In this document: one piece after another, positions 36,320 to 47,900 of the stretch
How positions within the stretch are numbered: the stretch's first letter is position 1
Layout of the letters: each line of letters opens with the position of its first letter
Assembly (NCBI GenBank): GCA_028023455.1
Contig: JAQFVV010012994.1
Coordinates: forward strand, 124,001 to 188,000
Source: Epiperipatus broadwayi
Taxonomy: Eukaryota > Onychophora > Udeonychophora > Euonychophora > Peripatidae
Reading direction: 5' to 3'
Length of the DNA stretch: 64,000 nucleotides
Notes under the pieces: generated by a model
What the model was told of the DNA's origin: nothing
Databases searched by the model: none
Seen by the model: only the letters and a program-made list of their open reading frames with translations
Program-made: the position numbers and the translations under genes

Positions 36320-39300
36320 CTGAAATTTAAAAAAAATTTTTTTTTCACAAAGAGTAATGAAATAAGAATGAATTAATATAGATTGTATCACATATTATTA
36401 TTACTACTGTACAAAATATAATGTTAACATTCATTCCTAGTAATCATATAAATGCTACCTTCAGAGAAGTCTATCATCATCTATTTGATGTTTTGAATCC
36501 CTCATTATCACATTATTATTTTAATGATAAAAATATCTATGGCATCGCTGATTATTCTTTTCTTACATTTTCAACTTTTTGAGCATTATATAATTCTTTT
36601 AAGAATTAGGCTCCTTCAAAATATGATCAAAATAACACAATTAACAACTTAATTATTTGTGCTTCAATGAAAATTAATATCTAAGGTGATTGTGTATTCA
36701 TTTATTCACTTTCCTTGCTGCCTATGGTATTTTTTTTAGATCTTTACAAGGTAATGGCTCAAAACATTAATACTTTTTTTTCTTCTATTTATATTCTATT
36801 TTACAGATATTCCAATATCTAAAGACTTTTTTTAGACTTTCGATTGCAACTGTGCCCAGTGCTAGTTAGTGATAAATATCTCAATTAATACATTTTTTGT
36901 TGTTGAATGATTCAATTTCGTGGACTTTTTTTTTTAACTTTCTAAAAGAGTTTTTGTTTTTTGTCACATTCAGATAAATATAACTTGTATCAACATATGA
37001 AAGTTTGTTGATATTACCTTTATTAAGCTTAAATCTTTATGTGACTTTTTCCAATAAACTTTTCCTCACCATATTTTCACTAATCTCTTTTGACAATGTA
37101 AAACTAATCTATTTAAATTATAATCTATTTTAACAATTGCTTCTACCTCTATAGAAAGATTTATTCAGAGAACAATGTAAGCAATAACACATAATTTATT
37201 TCCTTTAGTATTCTTTATTCTTTTCATCAATCAAGCATATGCAACAATGATTTCTGTTGTTCTTTGATTTCATCTAAATCCATCTGGAAATTTTTGTCAA
37301 TGACAGGATCTAATCTATAACCTATAAAGTAATTTTTGAAATAAATCAATTAATTCTCATTTTCTTTTTTTTAATTTCTGAAAGAATGCCACCAAATTTC
37401 TGTACCACAGTTTTTGACAGTGTTTCCAAGCCCAATCTAATCTTATCTTCAATTATTCTATGTAGATAATTTCTTCAAAACATTTTATTGTTATCATTAT
37501 GATATATATTCCTCTCTTTTGTGATCTTCGTTGCTTGTTACAATAGCCATTGATATTTTTCACCAAATCCACTTAAGACTAAAGCTTATTTTAATTTCGA
37601 CACTCTTCCTTCCATGATGACTGCTCTTTTTTCTAAACATATTTCAATTTTTATTTATTTTTGTAAAAATTGACATTGATATAGTATTTTTTTATTATCT
37701 TTTCTGACTGCTATTTAAAATTTGTGATTCAATTCCCTCAGCAGATCTTGATCCTTTTTAATTTTGATTGTTCTTTTCTTCATAATAGCTATTATATATT
37801 CTGACAACAATTTCAGTTACTTAAGAGTGATTTAATGGTCTGAAAAGGTGACCATAGTCTATAATATTTTATGAGTATAGCTAGGTCTGACCATTAGTAT
37901 AATTTATGATCAAATTAAATTATATTTTTACTCCTATCTTGTTTCATCTCTGTTGTTTGAATTTAATTGCAAAATCTCAAAGCTATTTTATTATTGAGCA
38001 TTAACTTTTCATATTCTCTTATTCGTCTCTTTCACTTTCTTTGCATATCTTTATATATTCATATATATTTATTGCTTATAATACTTCTTTCATATACACT
38101 TCAATGCAAATAAATTTTCTTAAAAAACTTCTTTATTTTCCTTACAGTTTAGACTGTCCAGCAGTCTTCATCAGAGCTTTATGAGTCCTCCTCTGCTGGA
38201 CAGTTGAAACTGTAAGGAAAATGAAGTTTTTTAAGAAAATTTGTTTGCATTGAAGTGTATATGAAAGAAGTATTATAAGCAATATATATATATGAACTTT
38301 TCATATTCACAGGATTATTATAATTTGTGCTTAACTTTAATGATCTTTTATACAAATACCAGAATCGTTTTAAAAAAAAAAAATCATTTTCCTATATATA
38401 AGAGTATTTTATTTTGTTATAATATGTATACAAAGATATCTGGACAATGTGAAATATCTGCTCATATGTGAATGCAGAGCTTTCAGAGAAGTTGATTATA
38501 GTTTACATCTTGTTTTTTTGTTTTGTTTTCAATTATTGTAAAAAAAAAAAATAATTGTAGTAGAAATGAAGGAGGCCAGAAAGTAAACTTCTATATGGGG
38601 GGATCCAAAACAAAGTGAAGGAAAATTTTATACTTTTCTCAAACTACCATCATGTATTTTTTTTTTAAATAGGATATCTACAATAATACCATATATGTTG
38701 TTTTTTTCTTGGATAGTACATCTATTTTTCACACCAAGTGACAATTCTATGTATATATATTTACAATATAAACCAAGAGAAACTCTAAGCTTGAGTAGTC
38801 AAAGATTACCAGATGATCCTGCATTTTAATTTTTATCCCCAGAATAGCTTACAGCTTTTGCCTTTCTAAGAGAACTTTGGATTTAAAGGTAGAACAAATG
38901 CAATTATACATCTTTTAATAATGTTTAATTCCTTTTTTACTTTCAAATTAAAAGACTAAAATTCAAAAAACCCTAAAGTTTAAATTCACACCCATTTGCA
39001 TGTATAGCTTTGTAGATCTGATTTCAGATTATCATTTCAATTTTTTTCTAACTGTATACATTAATTTTTTCTGACCAGTAGTATTAATATCAAGGATAAC
39101 TTGATTCTTGTCTTACTACATTAATGTTAACAAAAACAACCTTTCCTTCCAGCGCCATCTATTGTAAACTTGAGTAATTATACTTGACAGTTAAATAGAG
39201 AACTGCTCCTGTTTATATTATAACACATTAAGCTAGAGGTTTAAGTGATGTGTAGGTATCAACCATTTCTGTCTAAATGGAAAAATATATATCAGCAGTT

Positions 39301-40064
39301 AAAAAGAATTGAAGTAAACTAAAAAATTATAGTTACTGACCTCATATCAGATCTACAAAATTATACTAGTCAGTTGGTTTAGGTTTTAAAGTCTTAAGTT
39401 TTTTAATTTCAGCTTTTTAAAGAGAGTTGCACAACTATAGTGGTTTGAGCTTTGAATCCCAAGTTCTTAGTGACAAAGACAAAAACTAGGGATGAAAATT
39501 AAAATTCATTATTATATAATAATTATTGATTATTCAAGTTTGAAAAATGGTGCTAGAGTAGGGAACTGTTCTTGTTGTCTTATAATATAGAAGCTTCTTA
39601 TAATATAGTAAGCTGAAAAATCAAATAATGTTTTAATACTAACAGTCCTGCAAGTGGAGAGAGAGGAATGTCTACAATTACAACAAAAAAGATGAAATAA
39701 TTAAAACGTATATATTAATGACCTGCTGACAGATCAGAATAGTTACAGACACAAGTTAGCTTGAGTTCAAAACCTTCAAGTTTTTAGATGTTAAGCATAA
39801 TAATAAAAAAAGTAAGCTTAAAATGGTTGCCAGATTCATTGGTGCATTGATTTCAGATTTGAATCTCAAATGTTCATTGATAAAAGCAAAAGTCAGATAT
39901 TAATCTGAAAGAAAAATAATATTCAGTAATTAGTGAATATTGAAGCTTACAAAAAATGATATTAGAATGGAAATTTCCATTATAATAAAGAAATTAAAAA
40001 ACCAAGTGTATAATTATAATAATTTAAATAGCTGCTCAAACTGTTTTAATTCTTTATTACTTAC
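36320..40064. other. Intron of the FHIP2-like gene; AT-rich with one foldback
   Basis: It contains the foldback at 38017-38294. The stretch 36700-37950 is T-rich on the plus strand and might be an ancient antisense LINE, but no conserved motif could be read. At 39140-39960 a few tRNA-like phrases (for example tagtggtttgagctttgaatccc at 39441-39463) suggest decayed SINEs, which is not certain. Confidence 0.5.
38003..38308. mobile_element. Foldback retroelement relic with 14-bp target-site duplication
   Basis: The element 38017-38294 is bounded by the 14-base direct repeat AACTTTTCATATTC (38003-38016 and 38295-38308). Arms of about 110 bp (38058 onward and up to 38296) are nearly perfect inverted copies; a 41-base unpaired extension lies between the left duplication and the left arm. 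The centre contains, on the minus strand, CTGATGA (38174-38168) followed by a stem agactg/cagtct and AAAC, and on the plus strand a GAAAC (38205-38209) after a tgctggacag phrase. These are weathered hammerhead-like cores. The architecture is the same as in the 33204-33600 element. Confidence 0.6.
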
Positions 40065-40169
40065 ATGAACTGGTTTGTAAACATTGATGTGAGGAAGTAA
40101 TGGTTGTTTAATCCTCGATAGAAGTTTGGTGAAAAATACTAATACATGCTGCTTCATACCAGGTGGGCA
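40065..40169 (-). CDS. FHIP2A: FHIP2-like gene, exon encoding [17 protein letters not shown] block
   Basis: A 105-nt exon, phase 0 at both ends, 35 codons. The acceptor is tcctattag and the donor is cat/gtaag. It encodes [20 protein letters not shown] followed by [15 protein letters not shown], which aligns without gaps to the FHIP2A segment [20 protein letters not shown]. This is the alpha-helical N-terminal FHIP domain. The surrounding introns are about 6.5 kb on the 5' side and 3.7 kb on the 3' side. Confidence 0.94.
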
Positions 40170-41772
40170 CTAATAGGAAGAGAAAATATATATATATAAT
40201 ATTAATATATTATAAGAGTTGATTACATTATTATTTAGAATATCTGATTTTAATTATATGATGTAATAATTAGATAATGTAATCTGCTTGCTGTAAAGTT
40301 AATTTGAGGGATGTTAATGAAATTATTCTGAAAAAAGGTGGTCAATAAATCCTGTTATTTGAGTGACATATAAAAGAGCATTCTTTTTATACAAAGAATC
40401 AATCAAAACTGTAAAAAAAATGATATGATTTAGAAAGTAAAACCTGTCAATAAAGAATGAATATTCTGTCATGTTGATAAAAACAAATAAAGATGATTCT
40501 CTGGGTGTGAAAGAAAAACTAATGACAATTTGATAAGAAAAGATGTATAGAAGCCAATGCAAGTGATACTATGTGCAAACATAGAAAAACCATATTTGGC
40601 TATATCAAGCATAAATCAGATATAGAATGAGTACACAGATTGGGTAACATAAAATTAGTTGGACTATTCTCGTACTGAAACAAAAACGAAAAAAAAAAAA
40701 AGAAAGATAATTGAGAATCTTAAAAATGACCAAATAACGGTTACTGTTGTTGATAACATGAAAAATATTTGCACAAAGGATATTTTTAATTTTCAGTACT
40801 TATATCCCTGCAAATTAAAAAAAAACTTATTAAAAATTAATACTAATAATAATTACCATTCAAACAAGATAGGCATTCATCACTTTACTGATCATATGGT
40901 AACTTTTAAAGATTGTGAGAAGAAAAATAAATATGAAAACTTTTGAAATTTGCAATAAATTTAATATGAAAAGTAATAAAAATTAAACTAAATTTTGACA
41001 ACAGATAAAATAGGCAAAAAATCCTAGAGTAGGGCTTCTAAAGTTTAGGATGTTAGTTAATTAAAAATTTAAGAGAATGATAGTTGAGATGACATCATAT
41101 TTTTATTACGATAATGCAATCATTTATTTTGTGAATAACTGGATTTTAAAAAAAAGGTTTTTTGCTTAGAATGTAACTTTAATGGGTCAAAACCTTGCAT
41201 AATTAAAGAATGATTTATCTGACGATGTAACATGTAATCCATTGTTGATCTTTGTAAAGATCATCATCAATTCCTAACATATTGAAAATTCAAATATAAT
41301 TTCTTTTTTTTTTTTTGCTTTAATGATAGAACTCCAAGAAGATAGTATAAAATATCTAATAAGAAGTTGAAATCAGTTTCATAAATCTGTAAAAAAAATA
41401 TTAAGATTTTTTGAGTCTAAATATCAAATTGTTTATCAACTATTATCTAGAATATTGGAGTCAAAACTATTGAGGTTTTAATGCCTCAAGATTAAGAGTA
41501 ATGACTGAATTGAAATATGCTAGAAATAACTGCAATTAACAAATCCAAAGTTGAAACTTTCATTGCAAAAATCAACGTACATATGAATACATCATTGTCT
41601 ATCAAAACTATCCAGTTTCATAAACAGATCAATTGCAGCCAAATAATATGAACGCTATTATACAAAATTATGTATACCATGACAAAAACTGAATAATAGG
41701 TTATTGGAAGCATGATACACAGTTAGGAAAATTATTATACTTTCTCCAATCAAAAAAAGCATATTGTGACAG

Positions 41773-41924
41773 TCAGATGATGTATGTTGGTTTAACCCAG
41801 TTCGAATACTAAGCGAAAGTACCTCGAGGCCATCCATACGCGAGATATTAAATTAAGAATACTATGATCTCTGCCCTATTCCCTATTCTCGAGGCTAATT
41901 ACGAACCAACAACATTATCTGAGC
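41773..41924. repeat. Short inverted-repeat element
   Basis: The left end gtcagatgatgtatgttggtt matches in inverted form the right end aaccaacaacattatctgag. Internally, cctcgagg and ctcgagg also face each other. The sequence is more GC-rich than its surroundings. The class is unknown. Confidence 0.4.
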
Positions 41925-42272
41925 CATACATAAATTATTTTTCAACCGGCCAAGCTTAGCCTCAGCGGTAGAGACATGGACGGGAACACCTATGGAGCTA
42001 AATAGTTAAATGTGCATAAAAGTACTATGAAAAATGTGTTTTGCGTGCCTGGATCATTGGAAAAGTAACATAAAGCATTAGAACAAAATTAGCAAACTCA
42101 AGCTTTTTAGTTAAATAATAGATATTTAATTAATGACTTTAAAATATTAATCATGATTTAATGGCCTCCACTATTCCCCTAAATTAATGAAACAAACTAA
42201 TTAGACAGTAAAAACAGATAAAACAATATAATATTTTTGCGGTCTAAGTCTTTTCTTCCCAATTTTAATAAA

Positions 42273-42456
42273 ATTGTCAACTCGAATCTCCTCGATAAAG
42301 TACAATAGTAAAAATCTTTCGCAAAGCATTTTCTAATTGCTTTGCGCTAAAAACAGACAGTTTAAAAATTATTTAAAACATATATAGCTAAATCAGATAT
42401 GCGTAATAAGCTACTGGCGGACAAAAGAGGCGTTATCGAGGAGATCAAGTTGGCAA
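42273..42456. repeat. Short inverted-repeat element
   Basis: The left end ttgtcaactcgaatctcctc with gataa is matched in inverted form by ttatcgaggagatcaagttg with gcaa at the right, about 130 bases apart. A smaller hairpin gcaaagcattttctaattgc lies inside. The family is unknown. Confidence 0.4.
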
Positions 42457-43227
42457 ACAAAGGAAACTTACTCGTATGGAATTTAGAAACATAAATAAAA
42501 TTGGAAAGAGATTTTATATGAAAAAAATTAACTTTTAAACTTAACCGCAATGGAATACAAAATATTTGTACATGTTAGTAATGAAGAATAGCGAAGGAAA
42601 AAGAGTTAAATATATATATAGATGATTGCACAATATACATCTAAGACTAGTCTAATTAAAAAAAATGTTAAATTAGAAATCTAATTAAATACAACATTTC
42701 ATAATATAATTCAATTAAGAAAGGTATGAACAAAAGGGTAGAAAGTAAATAGTTCAATGGAGAGATATGATTACCGTCCTGGTTCCTTGGTCATGTTTCC
42801 TATGGCGTTCGTGGCTTGACCGACCATCGATAGGTATTTGCCCGGACAAGGAAAGTGGAAATAAGTAGCATGCTTTCATGAAAAGTCCTACAGACATGGC
42901 ACCGAGTTCAGATGACTATTGAGTGGATACTAAGGCATTTTGATGGTATTTAGGAACCTCGGCGATAGGCAAAGCTATTTATTTGCCTAGCCAAGCATAG
43001 TAGAATCCATCAAATTCATATGACTTTTAGCTTGAGCATGTTCAAACTTCTCCATGATTTTGAAGACGACAGTTGTCTAACTTTTTGGAATAAAATCTCC
43101 ACAAGCAAAATCTGAAAGAGTTCTCCAAAGAGAAATCTGAATGCCAGCAAGAAAACTCTGAATAATCAAGTCTTTATTTATACCCTCTTTGTCAGCTATC
43201 TTCTATTGTTTGTATGATCTTAGATCT

Positions 43228-43427
43228 TGATAAGCCCACCCACATGCTCCTTTGTTTCAAGGTAACATTTTCTAAAAATAATTTTTCCTTTTTTATTCTA
43301 AATTTCTTTCTTTAAAGTTTGAATTTTATTAATTAAAAAAGAAAGAGAAAGCCATCTTTAATTTGACTTGAATGGGCTCACTAATTAAAACATACATTCC
43401 TTTAGAAAATGTTCGTGGGCTTATCTC
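43228..43427. repeat. Short inverted-repeat pair
   Basis: gataagcccac on the left faces gtgggcttatc on the right, and the inner flanks aacattttctaaa and tttagaaaatgtt also match. The left arm contains an additional 22 bases (ccacatgctcctttg...) not present in the right arm. Confidence 0.4.
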
Positions 43428-44342
43428 AAAATGAAATCATATGCCATATTTTAACAAGATTTTAACAAAAAATATATTCTTATTTTTTTATAGTAAAACA
43501 AGCATTTTTAAAATAAGCATTTTATTTCAGCAGAATTTTGCATTAACTCATATATATACCCTTGACGTATATATATGTTTGACTAATAGGTTTTATAAGT
43601 AATTTTTATTAACAGAAATCTAATCTTAGAATGGAATTTATTTAACAAAATATTTAAATGCAATACAAATTCAGGTCTATAATACTAACTAAGTTTATAG
43701 AAGGCTGTGAAGCATGGATCGGACTTCAGATCCATTGCTTCAATATTAATTAAAATGCCTTATCTAATCATGATGTGACATAATCTGAGGAGTTATATTA
43801 CTCTTTTAATACATTATTACTGTGGAAAGATAAATGATATTAGCACTCCATATGAACATTTTAGGGACTAGATACATACTATAGTTTAAACATTGTTTAA
43901 AAATATTATAAATATCTTCAAAATGAGGCAGCCCATGAAGACAAACATTAGGTTAAGAACCGTGAAAATGCATTCATATATTTTCATGGTTTTCCAATCA
44001 CTTGATACCAATAGCATCAAATCTTTAACAATTACTCTTAAACAACAAGTGAGAAGGAGCATTATCATCTCAAAAAATTTGACATTTTTTATAGTTTTTA
44101 TTTAGTTTATTTTGATCTGTCTGTGGGTCTGATGAAATCTTGTAGCTTAACTTTCATCCACTTGCCAACTTCAATTTAGTTGAAATAATACATTTTTTTA
44201 ACAATTGCAAACACAAAAAAAATTAATGAAAAATTAAAATTTTTAATTTGATTTGGGATTCGATATTTTTTATGGTATTCCAATCAGCAGTAGTAATTTG
44301 TATCTAAATTTAATTTCTGGAACTAAATAAAATTAAAAAGTA

Positions 44343-44660
44343 GAAAATAAAAAATATTAAAAAAAATTGTTTAAAAATGCTTTTATTCCCATAAATGCAT
44401 AAAAAGTAAAAATAAATTTTCTTCAATTTTTCACAGTATTCTTAATATTGTCTTAAGTAAACAAAAATAAAAGCATGCAGCACTCATGCTTAGAAATATT
44501 CTTAGACTATTTCTGTTTATAAGTACCTCATGCTTTTATTTTGATCACATAATATCAAGAATGCTGTGAAAGCTAAAGAAATTTATTTTTTACTTTTTAG
44601 AGTATTTAAGTAAATAAAAGCATTTCTTTAAAAATATCTCTATATATATTTTTTTATTTC
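44343..44660. repeat. Long foldback (inverted repeat)
   Basis: Arms of more than 120 bp face each other: outer tagaaataaaaaa-type ends, then atgcttttatt against aataaaagcat, tcacagtattctt against aagaatgctgtga, and inner aataaaagcatg against catgcttttatt. The loop holds catgcttagaaatattcttag. No target duplication was found. Confidence 0.6.
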
Positions 44661-45220
44661 TGTAAGGAACAGCTTAATATTGTGCGAGGATTTCCTACAC
44701 AGAATAGGAAATAGTTCCTGATGCACAAATTGATCTTACATCATATTAATAAAAATGTCACAGGTATTCTTCTGTCACAAATATAAACTCTTTTACCAAT
44801 GCTGAATTATTTGTTTTGTAATAATAATAAATCCAATATTTTCATTATTATAAAAATTACTAAATATTATCTATTGATTGACTTAAATCTCAAATAATAA
44901 TGTATACTGACTTGACCCTAAGTCCTCTAACATTTGCATTTTCTATACCATTTGCAATGAGAAATTAATTAATTAACACTATTAGATTGAGTGTGCAAAT
45001 TAGCCATATATCATAACCTAAAGATGACCTTCTTTGAAAAATATCACCTAATGTTGCAAACATAAACTATTTCTGTAATGGATTTGAAGTCTCATTTTGT
45101 CAAAAATATATATGATAAGCAAATCACAAACAACTATTTTTTTTTCCAAAAACTCTCACAATTTACTACACTAGTTAATATAAATGAAGTACAATTAAAA
45201 AGAAAAATTATTTCATAAAC

Positions 45221-46051
45221 ATTTACTTGTCATCATCATCAACCATTATCAATCCACTGCAGGATGAAGGTCTCTCCAAGTTTAATCCATCTTCTCCAAT
45301 TTTTAGCTTCTCTTTTCCACAACACCCCTGCACATTTTCTTATTTCATCCATCCATCTCACATGTGGTCTCTTTCTGGGTCTTTTACAATCTCTTGGAAT
45401 CCAGTTTAAAATTTCAATTGTCCATCTATTATCATTTCTTCTAGCAATATGTCCAGTCCAACTCCATTTCAATCTTTTAATTTTTTCAATAAGGTCAGTA
45501 ACACCTGTTTGTTGTCTTTCCCATACATTGCGTTTTCGATCTCTTCTTGTTACTCCCAACATACATCTCTCCATACTCATTTGAGTGGTCTGAAGTCTGT
45601 ATTGCTCTTCTATTACATGTCCAAGTCTCAGATCCATAAGTAAGATACTGGTAAACACATTTTTTAAATACCATCCTTTTCAAACACATAGGCATATTTC
45701 CTTTTAGTATCAAGTTATTTCTACCAAAAGCACTCCAACCAAGTTTAATTCTATGATTAATTTCCTCCATTATGTTTCCATCTGTATTAATAATCTTACC
45801 AAGGTATTTATAACTGTTAACTTCTTCTAATTTTTCATAATCAATCTTTATTTTCATATTTTGAGCAAATCGTATGTGATTATTCATATAGTATACGAAC
45901 ATGGATGGGCTGCTCACCAACACGCATTAGCCAGCGTGGTGAGTTTATTGGCTTTTTACCTCTGAGTTTAAGATCAAGAAACACCATGGTCTTTCTTCTC
46001 AGTGCCTGATAAGGCAGAATGAATGTTTGTGTAAATGATAAATTTACTTGT
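45221..46051 (-). mobile_element. RTE-like retrotransposon, short copy with inverted 5' segment
   Basis: The element 45231-46041 is bounded by the 10-base duplication ATTTACTTGT (45221-45230 and 46042-46051). The portion 45231-45872 is the 3' end of the family in minus orientation, with the TCA tail at 45231 and the C-terminal ORF region (IEKIKRLKWSWTGHIARRND, RKRPHVRWMDEI). From 45873 to 46041 the sequence switches to the 5' leader of the same family in plus orientation (tatgtgattattcatatag through ggcagaatgaatg). The ORF region is broken by a frameshift near 45600. The whole endonuclease and most of the reverse transcriptase are missing. This structure is the product expected from twin priming. 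Confidence 0.85.
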
Positions 46052-46624
46052 ACATGTGAATAAATCATTCTAAGTTTCAGAACAAAACAAAAAAAGATAG
46101 AAAATAAATAAATAATTAGAAAAAAAAAAAAAAATATTGGAATCAGAAGTATTTAATGAATGAAAATGTAGCTACAAACATGCAATTCCATGAATTGAAT
46201 TTTAAACTAAAATTATTTTAAAAGTTCATCAATCTAGAGAAGATAAGCCATATAAAACATTTAAATTTTTAATCATATTTATGTTTGTGTTGTTAACTTT
46301 ATATGAGAAACTCATCGCACAAAGGAACAAGCATTAATACTTAGCCATACTTTTTTATCACTCACTTATATTTTGGAAATGTTCTATGAATTTCTGCAAA
46401 CACTTTATTCAGTAATATAATGCATAATTGTACGATTACTATCTCAGAAGATTTGAGTACAAAAATATGCTTTAATTTAGAAACTTTTAGTTCACAAGTG
46501 CATCATTCTACCAATGAATCAAACTGCATAGCCATTCAATAGTAAAATCATTATTTTAAAACAAATTATAATTCTATAATAAAATATTTATCAAAAAATT
46601 AAAATAAAAAACAAACAAACTTAC

Positions 46625-46794
46625 ATCTGCTCGCCCAAGGGTTTGAAGAGTTTCTAAAAGTTTATGTTGTAACAGATATTCCATACATGGCCCTGTACTC
46701 CCAGTTTCACTGTCAGCTTCTTCTTGCAAGAGACTAGATAACATCTGATCCAGATGAGAAGGAATAGTAGTTGATTCAATTGGAATTTTACCAT
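46625..46794 (-). CDS. FHIP2A: FHIP2-like gene, exon encoding IPSHLDQML...GPCMEYLL block
   Basis: A 170-nt exon with acceptor ataatag and donor gat/gtaag. It takes two bases to complete the split codon from the previous exon (GAT, Asp), then runs 56 codons to a phase-0 end. It encodes [20 protein letters not shown] and then [23 protein letters not shown], closely matching the FHIP2A segment IPSHLEQML...[11 protein letters not shown]. The intron separating it from the preceding exon is only 86 bp, in contrast to the other introns. No frameshift or stop is present. Confidence 0.93.
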
Positions 46795-46880
46795 CTATTA
46801 TTTTAAAACATTTATGAAAATGACTTTTTTTAAAAAAAAAATATTCAGATCATATCAAAATATTCACAATGAAAGTTTAC
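46795..46880 (-). other. Short (86-bp) intron of the FHIP2-like gene
   Basis: GT (gtaaac at 46880) and AG (ataatag ending at 46795) borders; AT-rich with a T run. Confidence 0.85.
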
Positions 46881-46959
46881 CTGTACATTCTATAAAAAAA
46901 TGGGTAATGGCCTTCCAATGAAATACAAAATCTTCTTGAAGAGGCATAGTTGGAGCCAA
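46881..46959 (-). CDS. FHIP2A: FHIP2-like gene, exon encoding [11 protein letters not shown] block
   Basis: A 79-nt exon, first of those found in transcript order. The acceptor is ctttattgcag and the donor is cag/gtaaac. It begins in phase 0 and encodes [20 protein letters not shown] followed by FFIECT, ending one base into the next codon. The block matches the N-terminal region of FHIP2A, where the family reads [20 protein letters not shown]. The upstream exon should encode the conserved start (about 15 residues beginning MFSKF). I looked for an MF-type start followed by this sequence on the minus strand from 46960 to 64000 and did not find one. Confidence 0.92.
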
Positions 46960-47415
46960 CTGCAATAAAGATTTGGAAAAACTTAAAAGATTTATGAATG
47001 AATAATTTAATAGCATTAAAATTATATTAAAATTAATATTTTATCAGCAACATATGATACGCTTATTTATATACAAACATATGTACACACATAAAATAGT
47101 ACTATTTTTATATTTATATTTTTCTGTTTCTATTATTAAAAACAATGAAATTTTTTTTATTTCTATAACTATGATTATTAAATTTCAATATTTAAATCTC
47201 TTTATATGTGTTCATCAGTATTTTAATATATATGCATATTGAAATTACTGTATATGCTTTAATATATATAATCATATTAGACATTCTGAAAACATTCACT
47301 CATCTCACATTCCTTAAACATAGTGGAAAAAGAAAAATGATGTTGAAATAATTATATTTTATCAAAATTATTTAATTAGATTCTACGTTTATATATTTGA
47401 TCTAGGAAGAATAAC

Positions 47416-47900
47416 CTCTAGACCAGAGTTCAGCAAACTTTTTAACATGAGCCAATTTGTTTAAATATATCCTCCACCCCCACCACTATAAAAAAGCTGC
47501 AAAGAAAGAGGTGAAAAACAGATTCATGAAAAATATGAATTTATGAATGGATGTGGATATATTTGAACATTTATTTTAGTATTAGAACATAAAAGAATCT
47601 ATATAAATCTGAACAAAAATAAAAATTCTCTTAAAAATAAACAAACAAAATCAAAAATTATTTTGATTCATTAATAAATTTCTAATATTTAAACATTCAT
47701 CAAATACAATAATTACTATTCTACAGTAAGCTGAATTCAAGAAACATCACTGTAAAGTGCATTTTTCCTTTTCTAGAGTCATCAAAATATTTATTTATAA
47801 ATTACTAAAAGAAATAAAAAATGTGATTATATTCATCATGACAAAAACAGCCATAAAATTGGGATCAAAGAGCAGTAGTTTGCTGATTTCTGCTCCAGAT
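47416..47900. mobile_element. hAT-like MITE with 8-bp target duplication
   Basis: The element 47424-47892 (469 bp) has inverted termini CAGAGTTCAGCAAAC at the left and GTTTGCTGATTTCTG at the right, matching at 13 of 15 positions. It is flanked by CTCTAGAC (47416-47423) and CTCCAGAT (47893-47900), an 8-base duplication with two mismatches. The CAG(A/G)G-type terminus followed by CAAACT and an 8-bp duplication are typical of the hAT superfamily. The interior has no coding capacity. Confidence 0.72.

Larger units (their letters stand above)
40170..46624. other. Intron of the FHIP2-like gene with inverted repeats and a short RTE copy
   Basis: Elements listed separately lie at 41773, 42273, 43228, 44343 and 45231. 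A more GC-rich patch at 41790-42060 and 42770-43010 holds unclassified repeat-like sequence. A 95-codon lysine-rich frame at 40659-40946 and a 79-codon minus-strand frame at 40323-40562 have no recognisable features and are not called as genes. Confidence 0.55.
9026..46959 (-). other. FHIP2A: FHIP2-family gene (FHIP2A/FAM160B1-like), partial, nine exons in window
   Basis: Nine minus-strand exons with canonical splice sites join into one 390-codon frame (1170 nt) with matching phases at every junction. Translated blocks such as [67 protein letters not shown] and VSDE are diagnostic of FHIP2A (formerly FAM160B1). Known family role: FHIP proteins join FTS (AKTIP) and a Hook protein in the FHF complex, which activates cytoplasmic dynein-dynactin and links it to cargo; FHIP2A has been tied to Rab1A-positive ER-to-Golgi carriers. 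The window covers roughly residues 16-430 of a protein usually about 765 residues long. The first coding exon and the C-terminal half are missing from the window. Invertebrates often have a single FHIP2, so the choice between 2A and 2B is by closest resemblance. Introns range from 86 bp to about 9.4 kb and are packed with transposable elements. Confidence 0.93.

Noticed and set aside
39430-39900. tRNA-like phrases (tagtggtttgagctttgaatccc; gatttgaatctc)
   Set aside because: A and B boxes are too degenerate and not properly spaced to call a tRNA or SINE.
45227-45658. Plus-strand open frames over the second and third RTE-like copies
   Set aside because: They are antisense shadows of the C-terminal ORF fragment, with the same serine- and histidine-rich translation at each copy.
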